Positions 1-6,372 are shown, counted from the first letter of the stretch. The stretch is DNA of 9,395 nucleotides from Spirochaetales bacterium (GCA_007130265.1 SLST01000376.1:1-9395); one strand, 5' to 3'. Notes: generated by a model from the letters alone, not told the origin. Program-made: numbers and translations.

Positions 1-1237
1 GACGGGGAAAGCCGAACTCACGACCGTAGAGCAGCCCCTCCTGATGGGCGCGGTGCGAGAGGAAATCCGCGATATCGGGTAGCCCCCGCTCGGCACGGGT
101 CTCGGATAGCCGGACGAGGTCTTCATAGGCGAACCCCGGTGCCGAATCGACTCGGGGCACAGGACTCGCACCGGTGGAAGGTGCGGTCACGTCGGCCAAC
201 GGAGGAAGGATGAGCAGAAACGGCAGGAAGAGCGTTCCTATGCGTGCCCATGGGCGACCGACAACCGCGCTGAGTCGGTTCGGGATGATGCTGAGCGGAA
301 TGAAGGGCGAATGACCCGCGTCCGAGCGCGTTTGCGCGAGCGACAGCACCGCCACCGGGCCGGCGGCCGACCCGACGAGCGCAAGGAACAGAGGTACGAG
401 CGCGTCAACGCCGGAGACGACGGCGAGGTAGAGTGAGGATACCAGGACCGCCGCACCGAGACCGGCGAGACGGAGCGTGAGCGTTCTGCTCCACGCAAAC
501 CGTGGACGCCGGCGGGCGCGCTGAGATCCCGCCACCCCGGCGGCAGGCGCCGTGGCGACGAGGGCCGCCGCCTCAGCCGCGACCCACAGGATAAAGCACA
601 GCAGCACCGCCGCGGGCGCAACCACGGCCGGACCGGACAGGCTCACGGCGGGCATCCACGGCAGCGCGGCCGTCACGGCCGCAGGAAACACGGTCGGCGC
701 CATCCGCCGACGGTACCGCAGGCAGACGAACAGCAGGACGCCAGCTGCTACGAGATAGAGTCCTGCCGCGGCCGCGGAACGCCACAGCGACCACTCAGCC
801 ACGCGTGCGCTTGCGCCGAGCGCGCGCCGGACCGCGAGGGTAGCGGCGGGAAGCGAGTCATCGAATCGCGCGTAGACCGCACTGCGCCCCTCGATGGTGA
901 AATACCGCGGAAGGTTCGCGATCCACGGATCCCGCCGCGGATCCAGCGGATCGAGCCGCTCGAGCGCAACCGGCAATGACACCCGCTCGACGGTCCGGAA
1001 CCGGGAAAGGTATACTTCGGTCGTCTGCGGTGTGATGACCTCGATTGCACCGGCGTCGAGCAACACCTCCGCGGCTACCGCATGGTCTCTGTCGGTCAGT
1101 ACCGTCACGAACGGGTCGAGCGGCCGGTCGCCACGAAGGCGCGGAGGGGCGAGTACCCAGACGCCGGCCGAACCGAGATAGAGCGCCAGTGCCACCGCGG
1201 CGAGCCGGAGTCGCGCCGAGCGTTGCCGATACTTCAC
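1..1237 (-). CDS. Uncharacterised multi-pass membrane protein, C-terminus beyond the window
   Basis: The reading frame is open from a GTG at 1237 to the left edge, giving 412 codons with no stop. I do not recognise the family. A first hydrophobic segment (about residues 11-30) looks like a signal anchor. It is followed by an extracytoplasmic stretch (about 40-150) of mixed alpha/beta character. Further likely membrane spans lie near 154-174, 180-200, 204-230, 252-274, 278-300 and 335-350. A basic linker (about 239-251, arginine-rich) probably faces the cytoplasm. The visible end (about 365-412) is soluble in character. The GTG start overlaps the stop of the upstream DUF212 gene by 4 nt, which suggests translational coupling and a shared transcript. 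The start choice rests on this overlap; no strong Shine-Dalgarno site was needed to fix it. Codon composition matches the neighbours. Function unknown; that it is a real gene is well supported by the uninterrupted frame and the membrane-protein pattern. Confidence 0.8.
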   Translation of the reverse strand, partial: MKYRQRSARLRLAAVALALYLGSAGVWVLAPPRLRGDRPLDPFVTVLTDRDHAVAAEVLLDAGAIEVITPQTTEVYLSRFRTVERVSLPVALERLDPLDPRRDPWIANLPRYFTIEGRSAVYARFDDSLPAATLAVRRALGASARVAEWSLWRSAAAAGLYLVAAGVLLFVCLRYRRRMAPTVFPAAVTAALPWMPAVSLSGPAVVAPAAVLLCFILWVAAEAAALVATAPAAGVAGSQRARRRPRFAWSRTLTLRLAGLGAAVLVSSLYLAVVSGVDALVPLFLALVGSAAGPVAVLSLAQTRSDAGHSPFIPLSIIPNRLSAVVGRPWARIGTLFLPFLLILPPLADVTAPSTGASPVPRVDSAPGFAYEDLVRLSETRAERGLPDIADFLSHRAHQEGLLYGREFGFPR

Positions 1238-1713
1238 AGCAGACTGAACGCGACAGCGATGAAAAAGCCCAACGCGACACCTACCGTGACTTCCGTGGGT
1301 GTATGCCCGGAGACCTCCTTGACCGGATGGTAGCTGATGCCGAATCGCCGTACGAGCTGTGCGCCGATCTCGTTCAGAGCCCGCGCCTGCAGCCCGGAGC
1401 TTCGCCGAACGCCGAGCGCGTCGCGGATGATGAGGACGCCGTAGAACAGACTGAGCGTGAAGATAGGAGTCCCGGCCCCGTACTCGAACCCGATGGACGT
1501 CGCGAGGGCCGTCACGAGCGAGGAATGACTGCTTGGCATGCCGCCGGTCTTCCAGAACATCGTGGAAACGGCCTCACCGGACGTCCGTGATCGATGGCGG
1601 ACGACATCGATGATCGTCTTGAGGAACTGTGCGATGAACCATGAGAAGAAGGCGGACAGGAATACCGGCCCGGATACCATTTCGTACAGGGCGGCTGCGG
1701 TGCGGGCCTCCAT
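1234..1713 (-). CDS. Divergent PAP2 family (DUF212) membrane protein
   Basis: A 159-residue integral membrane protein, the usual length of the DUF212 family. That family is distantly related to PAP2 acid phosphatases / vanadium haloperoxidases. The conserved elements are visible: GGMPSSHS at about 57-64, an RDALGVRR-type segment at about 97-104, and SGHTPTEV at about 135-142 followed by a terminal hydrophobic span. The SSHS and GH elements echo the PAP2 phosphatase core, which suggests phosphate-ester chemistry at the membrane, but no substrate is established for the bacterial family. The ATG at 1713 is the first start after the divergent promoter region and gives the full N-terminal span. 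No convincing Shine-Dalgarno site precedes it. The downstream membrane-protein gene starts inside its stop codon, so the two are probably co-expressed. Family assignment is confident; biochemical role is not. Confidence 0.92.
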   Translation of the reverse strand: MEARTAAALYEMVSGPVFLSAFFSWFIAQFLKTIIDVVRHRSRTSGEAVSTMFWKTGGMPSSHSSLVTALATSIGFEYGAGTPIFTLSLFYGVLIIRDALGVRRSSGLQARALNEIGAQLVRRFGISYHPVKEVSGHTPTEVTVGVALGFFIAVAFSLL

Positions 1714-1722
1714 GGTGCTGTG

Positions 1723-1751
1723 AGTGTGTCGTCCGGCTCAACCTTTGTCAA
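1723..1751 (-). promoter_or_regulatory. Candidate promoter for the DUF212 unit
   Basis: On the minus strand, a perfect TTGACA (1751-1746), a 17-bp spacer and CACACT (1728-1723; 3 of 6, keeping the conserved second A and final T). The -10 ends 9 nt before the ATG at 1713, so the 5' leader would be only a few bases. The -10 match is weak, which limits confidence. Confidence 0.35.
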
Positions 1752-1773
1752 CGGGCCGTCCAGACGGTAAAGT
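1745..1773 (+). promoter_or_regulatory. Sigma-70-type promoter for the pseudouridine synthase gene
   Basis: TTGTCA (1745-1750, 5 of 6 to consensus), a 17-bp spacer, then TAAAGT (1768-1773, 4 of 6). The hexamer ends 6 nt before the GTG start at 1780, so the expected transcription start falls on or next to the start codon. That predicts a leaderless mRNA, in keeping with the lack of a Shine-Dalgarno site. Confidence 0.55.
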
Positions 1774-1779
1774 GAACGG

Positions 1780-2775
1780 GTGGGGACCCGATACGACAGG
1801 ACGATTCTCGGCTCGAACGACGACGGTCGGCGCGTCGACCGGATTCTTCGACGTCTGCTGCAGGACGTACCGCTGAGCCGCATCTACCGGGCAATGCGTT
1901 CGGGAGAGATAACCGTCAACGGTCGTCGTGTACGAGGAGATACGCGCGTCTCAGAGGGTGACGCGATCGAGCTCGCGGAATCCCTTCACGGCAGACGGAC
2001 CGTTGACCGGACGGGCGTGCCCGACGGACGCACCGGCGGCGACGGCTCGTCGCTTTCCCGACGCATCGTCCATGAGGACAACGACCTGCTCGTGGTGAAC
2101 AAGCGTCGCGGCGAGCTTACCCACGGGGCCGGGTCACTCGAAACCGCCGTACACGCCTATCTTGCCGGACGTCCCACGGATGGGGTGAGCTTTCGGCCCG
2201 GCCCCGTCCACCGTCTCGATCGAAACACGAGCGGCCTGCTGGTCTTCTCTCTCTCGCTACGCGGAGCGCAGGCGGCCGCGGCGGCATTCCGGGACGGAAC
2301 GATCGGGAAGCGGTACGTTGCGCTGTTCGAAGGCACGCTCACCGCCGGCACATGGGACGATCTGCTCGGCCGGGATCGGGCGCAGCGGGTGACGCGACGG
2401 GTCGAAGGAACCGCGTCGGACACCGGTCTTCGCGCCGTAAGCAAGGTGGAGCCGATCGCGGCGAGCGCGACGCACACCCTCGGGCTCGTCCGGATCACGA
2501 CGGGGAGAACCCATCAGATCAGAGCCCAGGCGGGGATCCACGGACACCCGCTCGCCGGAGACCGGAAGTACGGGAGTACGGAGGCCGGCCCCTATCTGCT
2601 GCACGCCGCTTCGCTGACGGTGGCGCAGCCACACGAGGGTATCGGCTTTTCGTACCTGTACGCCGACATCCCGGATTCGTTTCGTACCCGTGTGGAAGAG
2701 CACTTCGGCACGCACGCTCTGCAGAGGCTCGATGCGATCCTCCGAGGCCGCCACAATCCTGAGGCGTCGCAGTGA
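1780..2775 (+). CDS. RluA-family 23S rRNA pseudouridine synthase, RluC-like
   Basis: A 331-residue enzyme expected to isomerise specific uridines in rRNA. An N-terminal S4 RNA-binding domain (about 17-66, including the SGEITVNGRRV core) is followed by the RluA catalytic domain. HRLDRNTSG at about 144-152 carries the catalytic aspartate (Asp147). The later family motifs RTHQIRAQ (about 243-250) and HPLAGDRKYG (about 256-265) are intact. The HRLDR-TSG version and an HG-GS stretch before it fit RluC better than RluD, but the target uridines cannot be read from sequence. The usual N-K-P-x-G motif reads NKRRG here (about 107-111). The start is GTG at 1780; the next in-frame ATG would cut into the S4 domain. 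No Shine-Dalgarno site is visible, and a promoter sits directly upstream. Family certain, specificity tentative. Confidence 0.94.
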   Translation: MGTRYDRTILGSNDDGRRVDRILRRLLQDVPLSRIYRAMRSGEITVNGRRVRGDTRVSEGDAIELAESLHGRRTVDRTGVPDGRTGGDGSSLSRRIVHEDNDLLVVNKRRGELTHGAGSLETAVHAYLAGRPTDGVSFRPGPVHRLDRNTSGLLVFSLSLRGAQAAAAAFRDGTIGKRYVALFEGTLTAGTWDDLLGRDRAQRVTRRVEGTASDTGLRAVSKVEPIAASATHTLGLVRITTGRTHQIRAQAGIHGHPLAGDRKYGSTEAGPYLLHAASLTVAQPHEGIGFSYLYADIPDSFRTRVEEHFGTHALQRLDAILRGRHNPEASQ

Positions 2776-2839
2776 GGCGCGGTTGAGGTCTCGCCGATGA
2801 CGGATTCTGAGCCGGTGCGCTGATGAAAAGGCCGCTGCA

Positions 2840-2868
2840 TTGAGCCGCGCCCCTCCCACCGCTATAGT
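2840..2868 (+). promoter_or_regulatory. Sigma-70-type promoter for the P-loop/Asp23-like gene
   Basis: TTGAGC (2840-2845, 4 of 6), a 17-bp spacer and TATAGT (2863-2868, 5 of 6). The -10 ends exactly 6 nt before the ATG at 2875, the same spacing as at the pseudouridine synthase promoter, which again predicts a leaderless transcript. The rest of the 99-bp gap upstream (2776-2839) shows no clear terminator. Confidence 0.55.
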
Positions 2869-2874
2869 GAGTGC

Positions 2875-3762
2875 ATGGCCAGACTGATGGAGCGTCTGCT
2901 CTTTCGACTGCGCGGGATCAAGGTCTTCGCACTCGTCGGCAAGAGCGGAACCGGCAAGAGTTTCCGGGCCCAGCTCCTCATGGAGAAATACTCGATCGAC
3001 CTCATGATCGACGACGGCTTGCTCATCAAGGACCGCCGCATCGTAGCCGGGCGTTCGGCGAAGCGTGAGAAGAACTACCTCGCGGCGGTCAAGACCGCGC
3101 TGTTCAACGATCGGCGGCACCGCAACGAAGTCCTTCGCGCACTCGAGTCGATCAAGTTCAAGAGGGTGCTTATCCTCGGAACGAGCGAGCGGATGGTCAT
3201 CAAGATCGCTCAGGTACTGAAGCTCCCGCCCATACAGAAGATCGTCAAGATCGAGGAGATCGCGACGGCCGAAGAGATCAACACGGCCATCCACTACCGC
3301 AATACCCAGGGGCGTCACGTCATCCCCGTTCCCTCGATCGAGCTGAAACGGACCTACCCGAGAATCATGGCGGACTCACTGAAGATCCTCTTCCGCCGCG
3401 GCATAGGCGCGGGCCGACGGAGCAAAGTGTTCGAGAAGACCGTCGTCCGCCCGGAGTTCAGCCGAAAGGGAGAGGTCAGCATCTCAAAGGCGGCGCTGAG
3501 CCAGATGATCCTCCACTGCGTCGACGAATACGGGAACGGCATCAAGATAAAACGCCTGCTGATCTCGAAGGATCGCGATGGGTACCACATCGACGTCTTC
3601 CTCGACGTGCCGTTCGGCGTTCAGCTCGCCGGGACGATCCACGAGCTCCAGCGCTACATCGTCGACCAGGTCGAGCGCTATACCGGCATCATCATAGACG
3701 AGCTCAACGTAACGATTGAGGGTCTCGAGACGGCAACACCGGAGAAGGGAAAAAGAGTTTGA
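2875..3762 (+). CDS. P-loop NTP-binding protein with C-terminal Asp23/Gls24-like domain
   Basis: A 295-residue predicted cytoplasmic protein with no signal peptide or membrane span. The N-terminal part holds a Walker A motif, GKSGTGKS at residues 22-29, after a hydrophobic strand. An acidic IDDG element (about 45-48) and a hydrophobic RVLILG strand (about 97-102) may act as Walker-B-like or metal-binding parts. About residues 55-195 are rich in basic residues. The C-terminal part (about 199-284) matches the layout of the Asp23/Gls24 (DUF322) family: an opening VSIS element, a helix, a strand ending in DVFLDVPFGV, a long helix and a closing DELNVTIEGL. Asp23 proteins in Firmicutes are envelope-stress or membrane-associated factors. 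No function is known to me for this combination. It is the first gene of a unit with the exported TPR protein 46 bp downstream. The ATG start fits the promoter. P-loop confident; Asp23 assignment by pattern only. Confidence 0.85.
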   Translation: MARLMERLLFRLRGIKVFALVGKSGTGKSFRAQLLMEKYSIDLMIDDGLLIKDRRIVAGRSAKREKNYLAAVKTALFNDRRHRNEVLRALESIKFKRVLILGTSERMVIKIAQVLKLPPIQKIVKIEEIATAEEINTAIHYRNTQGRHVIPVPSIELKRTYPRIMADSLKILFRRGIGAGRRSKVFEKTVVRPEFSRKGEVSISKAALSQMILHCVDEYGNGIKIKRLLISKDRDGYHIDVFLDVPFGVQLAGTIHELQRYIVDQVERYTGIIIDELNVTIEGLETATPEKGKRV

Positions 3763-3793
3763 CAGGCGAAACGGCCAGCCACTACTATTCGGT

Positions 3794-3800
3794 GGAGGAG
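3794..3800 (+). promoter_or_regulatory. Shine-Dalgarno site fixing the start of the TPR protein
   Basis: GGAGGAG lies 8 nt before the ATG at 3809, which is followed directly by a classic signal peptide. This rules out a longer reading from a TTG at 3716 inside the previous gene. It also shows that internal operon genes here use leadered initiation. Confidence 0.8.
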
Positions 3801-3808
3801 GCTCCCGG

Positions 3809-4996
3809 ATGCGGAAGATCGCCTTTTTCGTTCTCTTGTCAGCATTTGTTGTTGCTTTGTCGGCTCAGACCTCGAGCTTTGCCGAGTACCAGACGGATCA
3901 CTATCGAGTGCTTTCGGAGATGGGCCAGGATCACGCCCGCGAGACTGCCCTGAGGCTCGAAGCGCTCATGGAGGTCTTCAACCGGTACTATCACTTCGAC
4001 CCGGATGAGCTGCCGGTCCGCCTGCGCGCCCGGTTCTTCTCGAGCAAGGATCGCTACGACTCCTACCTGCGACGTGTGATCGACACGACGCGTGACGACT
4101 TCGTCTACCTGCACTACACGGATCTGGCCAAGAGCGAGCTGGTCGGGTACGGCATGGACGATGACGCATTCGATCTGTCGCTCAAGCATCAAGGGTTCGT
4201 GCAGTTCCTGCGGGCGTTTATCCCCAATCCGCCGCTGTGGCTGCGGGAAGGGTTCGCCGTCTACTTCGAGGAGGTCGAGTTCGACGATCAGCTCGAGACG
4301 GCGACATACCGCGAGAATCTCGCCTGGCTCGAGACGCTGCAGTCGATCATGGACGGGACCGCCGGTATCGCCCCGATTCCGCTGTCAGAGATGCTGCGCA
4401 TGAACGTCGAGCAGGCACGTGCCCGGATCGAGGTGTTCTACCCGCAGGCGTGGGGGATGGTGAGCTTTCTCCTGAACAGCGATGAACGCCGCTACAATCG
4501 GATCATCTGGGACTCCATCAGCGCCCTGCAGACCGATGCGAGTCTCGCGGAAAACTCAGCGAGTGTCTGGCATCGAGCCTTTCGTTGGCACCCTGAGGAG
4601 GAGCTCGTCGAGTCCTTCGTCGAATACGTCGGAAGCCGCCGAAGCTTCCGCATGCTCGTCGAGGAAGGGATCGATCTCTACACTGAGGGTGAACTCGCCG
4701 CAGCCCGTGAGGCATTCCTCGAGGCAGTCGCGCTGCGCGAGGACAGTTTCGTCCCGTACTACTATCTGGGGCTCATAAGCTATGACGAGAAGGACCACAG
4801 TACGGCGGATCGGTACTACCGGGAGGCGCTTGCACGCGGCGCCGCTCCGGCCCTGACCTACTACGCGCTGGGGGTCAACGCGTACGCGGACAACCGCTTT
4901 GACGACGCCGAAGGGTATCTCGAGCAGACGGTATCGCTCGATCCGAGCGAATACGAGGACAAGGCGACGCGGTTACTCGAACGGATACGGGGATAA
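3809..4996 (+). CDS. Exported TPR protein with degenerate peptidase-MA-like domain
   Basis: A 395-residue protein. Residues 1-19 form a signal peptide with probable cleavage after LSA, giving a periplasmic or secreted product; no lipobox cysteine is present. Residues about 25-275 resemble gluzincin peptidase-MA-like/DUF1570 proteins: a helical segment, then KHQGFVQF (126-133), and 17 residues after H127 PLWLREGFAVYFEE (142-155). In active relatives the first element is HExxH. Here it reads H-Q-G-F-V, so both the catalytic Glu and the second zinc-binding His are missing, while H127 and the E147-G pair remain. A zinc peptidase activity is therefore unlikely. Residues about 285-385 form three tandem 34-residue TPRs, pointing to protein-protein contact. 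It probably shares a transcript with the P-loop gene 46 bp upstream. It may be a scaffold in the cell envelope; function not known. Confidence 0.88.
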   Translation: MRKIAFFVLLSAFVVALSAQTSSFAEYQTDHYRVLSEMGQDHARETALRLEALMEVFNRYYHFDPDELPVRLRARFFSSKDRYDSYLRRVIDTTRDDFVYLHYTDLAKSELVGYGMDDDAFDLSLKHQGFVQFLRAFIPNPPLWLREGFAVYFEEVEFDDQLETATYRENLAWLETLQSIMDGTAGIAPIPLSEMLRMNVEQARARIEVFYPQAWGMVSFLLNSDERRYNRIIWDSISALQTDASLAENSASVWHRAFRWHPEEELVESFVEYVGSRRSFRMLVEEGIDLYTEGELAAAREAFLEAVALREDSFVPYYYLGLISYDEKDHSTADRYYREALARGAAPALTYYALGVNAYADNRFDDAEGYLEQTVSLDPSEYEDKATRLLERIRG

Positions 4997-5006
4997 CCAG
5001 GAAGCG

Positions 5007-5025
5007 TCGCCGTCGCTCCCGGCGA
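5007..5025. terminator. Weak bidirectional hairpin between convergent genes
   Basis: TCGCCG (5007-5012) and CGGCGA (5020-5025) form a perfect 6-bp stem with a 7-nt loop. It lies in the 32-bp gap between the TPR gene stop and the pcnB stop. No T-run follows on either strand, so it is not a classic intrinsic terminator. It is the only candidate for ending either transcript. Confidence 0.3.
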
Positions 5026-5028
5026 GAG

Positions 5029-6231
5029 CTACGTGTCGGTCGCCGGTCGCTCGGACCTGGGTGACCGCCGACGACGCGGCCGTCGGCGTTTTCGTCGGTT
5101 CGGTTGGCCGTCAGCCTCGTCCTGAGAGCCGGTCCAGGGCTGATCCTCCTCGCGCTGTCGCTGCGCAGGCGGGATCGGCTCGAAAGAACCGAGCTTCCGG
5201 TAGTGTTTGCGGCGTCTGATCAGGTACACCAGCGCCATCTCAACGTCCTTGTTCGCCGGAACGAGAGGCCGGATCAAGCGCTTGAGCTCGGCAAAGGCTT
5301 CGGCAAAAGGGATGCGTTCCTGGCGACCGGTGCTGGTGTGCTCGAACAGGTAGTCGCCGCAGAGATACGCAATCGCCCGCGATCGCCTGTCCTCCCCGTA
5401 GCGTACCTCCTCGTCGAGGTCACCGAGCCGGGACAGCAGCCGAACCCGATACCGGGAATCGGTACCCGCGAGAATCGCCGGCGCCGGGACCATGTGTCCG
5501 AGCAGCTTGTAGCTGATGCACTCCCGGAAGATTCCCTGCGAGTTTCCCGACAGGAGTATCTTGAACACCTCTTCGGTCATTCGCGAGGGAGGTGTCTGGG
5601 CCAGGAGATCAGCGTTCCGTCTGATCTGACGCCGAAGCTTCCCCACCAGCGCAAAGCCGGTTGCCGCCTGGTACTTGACCGCTCGGATCATCCGGACCGG
5701 ATCTTCGCTGAAGATCCGGTCGACCGGGATCACCGGCTTGATCTTCCGGTTTCGGATGTCCTTCACCCCGCCGACGTAGTCGATGATTCGGCCGTCTGCC
5801 GGGTTGTAGTACAGCGCGTTCAGCGTGAAGTCGCGGCGAAACACGTCCTCCTCGATGTCTCCGTACTCGTTCTGGAATCCCGCAGAGGTCTCGCTGCGAA
5901 ACGTGGAAACTTCAATGATCTTGGGTCCGAAGAAGATGTGAACGAGCCGGAACCTTCGGCCGATCACACGGGAGTTGCGGAAGAGACGCCGAATTCGGTT
6001 CGGCTGCGCATCCGTGGCGATGTCGAAGTCCTTCGGTGCGTTGCCTATGAGCAGGTCGCGAACCGCCCCCCCCACGATATAGGCGTGGTGCCCCGCGGTA
6101 TGGAGGCGCCGGGCGATCTTCACCGCGTCCGGATCTATCCGGTCGGTCGAAATGGAGTGTTCTTCAGGTGTATAGATCACAGCCTGCTGTTTGGCGCGGC
6201 CCTGATCGTCTTTGGTGTACCGAACGAGCAA
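5029..6231 (-). CDS. pcnB: Poly(A) polymerase PcnB (class II nucleotidyltransferase)
   Basis: A 400-residue cytoplasmic enzyme that adds 3' poly(A) tails to RNA and promotes its decay. The head domain shows YIVGGAVRDLL (51-61), the metal-binding KDFDIATD (67-74; Asp68 and Asp70), and GRRFRLVHIFFG (91-102) followed by IEVSTFR. That last element is the signature separating bacterial poly(A) polymerases from CCA-adding enzymes. RRDFTLNAL (132-140), DYVGG (151-155) and SEDPVRMIRAVKY (175-187) complete the neck region. A helical body follows. The C-terminus (about 378-397) is very basic, with runs of arginine, and probably binds RNA. The start is uncertain. TTG at 6231 is the farthest possible start before an upstream stop at 6241-6243; a GTG at 6180 is an alternative that keeps every motif. 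The gene is convergent with the TPR gene and divergent from the envelope operon. Confidence 0.92.
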   Translation of the reverse strand: MLVRYTKDDQGRAKQQAVIYTPEEHSISTDRIDPDAVKIARRLHTAGHHAYIVGGAVRDLLIGNAPKDFDIATDAQPNRIRRLFRNSRVIGRRFRLVHIFFGPKIIEVSTFRSETSAGFQNEYGDIEEDVFRRDFTLNALYYNPADGRIIDYVGGVKDIRNRKIKPVIPVDRIFSEDPVRMIRAVKYQAATGFALVGKLRRQIRRNADLLAQTPPSRMTEEVFKILLSGNSQGIFRECISYKLLGHMVPAPAILAGTDSRYRVRLLSRLGDLDEEVRYGEDRRSRAIAYLCGDYLFEHTSTGRQERIPFAEAFAELKRLIRPLVPANKDVEMALVYLIRRRKHYRKLGSFEPIPPAQRQREEDQPWTGSQDEADGQPNRRKRRRPRRRRSPRSERPATDT

Positions 6232-6311
6232 GTATGACCCCTAGGGATGCCTATCAAGTACCGAAAACGGACGTCCCAGGTCAAGGGGCAGAGGCGCGGA
6301 CCGTCACAGGA

Positions 6312-6332
6312 GGGTGCCCACCGGCGGCACCC
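6312..6332. promoter_or_regulatory. Inverted repeat, possible operator
   Basis: GGGTGCC (6312-6318) and GGCACCC (6326-6332) form a perfect 7-bp inverted repeat with a 7-nt centre. It sits in the 141-bp region between pcnB and the envelope operon and ends 2 nt before a candidate -35 hexamer at 6335. Its position suits a regulator binding site. No T-run follows, so a terminator is less likely. The rest of 6232-6311 holds no feature I can support beyond weak promoter-like words on the minus strand. Confidence 0.35.
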
Positions 6333-6334
6333 GA

Positions 6335-6363
6335 TTGTCGGCGCGCTGAGACTCCTGTACCTT
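6335..6363 (+). promoter_or_regulatory. Candidate promoter for the envelope operon
   Basis: TTGTCG (6335-6340, 4 of 6), a 17-bp spacer and TACCTT (6358-6363, 3 of 6). The -10 ends 9 nt before the ATG at 6373. It is the best-spaced pair in the gap but each hexamer is a weak match. Confidence 0.3.
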
Positions 6364-6372
6364 GAGTAGAGG

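Larger units (their letters stand above)
1714..1779. promoter_or_regulatory. Compact divergent promoter region
   Basis: The whole 66-bp gap between the minus-strand DUF212 gene and the plus-strand pseudouridine synthase gene is taken up by two back-to-back promoter-like sequences. Their -35 hexamers overlap almost completely (1745-1750 on plus, 1751-1746 on minus). RNA polymerase should not be able to occupy both at once, so the two units may be mutually exclusive or balanced at this site. This is inferred from sequence only. Confidence 0.5.

Noticed and set aside
1045..1590. A 181-codon plus-strand frame opposite the DUF212 gene
   Set aside because: Antisense to conserved DUF212 motifs, and low-complexity Arg/Glu-rich.
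2776..2839. Terminator after the pseudouridine synthase gene
   Set aside because: Only 4-bp stems and no T-run could be found, so no call is made.
2257..3318. A 353-codon minus-strand open frame spanning the pseudouridine synthase end and the P-loop gene
   Set aside because: It runs antisense across two well-supported genes and the promoter between them, with no recognisable motif.
3716..3808. N-terminal extension of the TPR protein from a TTG
   Set aside because: It overlaps the previous gene, adds a basic stretch before a clean signal peptide, and ignores the GGAGGAG site 8 nt before the ATG at 3809.
5029..6231. CCA-adding enzyme instead of poly(A) polymerase
   Set aside because: The GRRFRLVHIFFG element after the DxD motif and the basic tail fit PcnB better; biochemical proof would still be needed.
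5104..6237. A 377-codon open frame on the plus strand opposite pcnB
   Set aside because: It lies fully antisense to a gene with all poly(A) polymerase motifs. It has no domain logic of its own and is an expected by-product of high GC content.
6239..6246. Palindrome CCCTAGGG near the pcnB start as a regulator site
   Set aside because: An isolated 8-bp palindrome without a second copy or flanking symmetry is not enough evidence.
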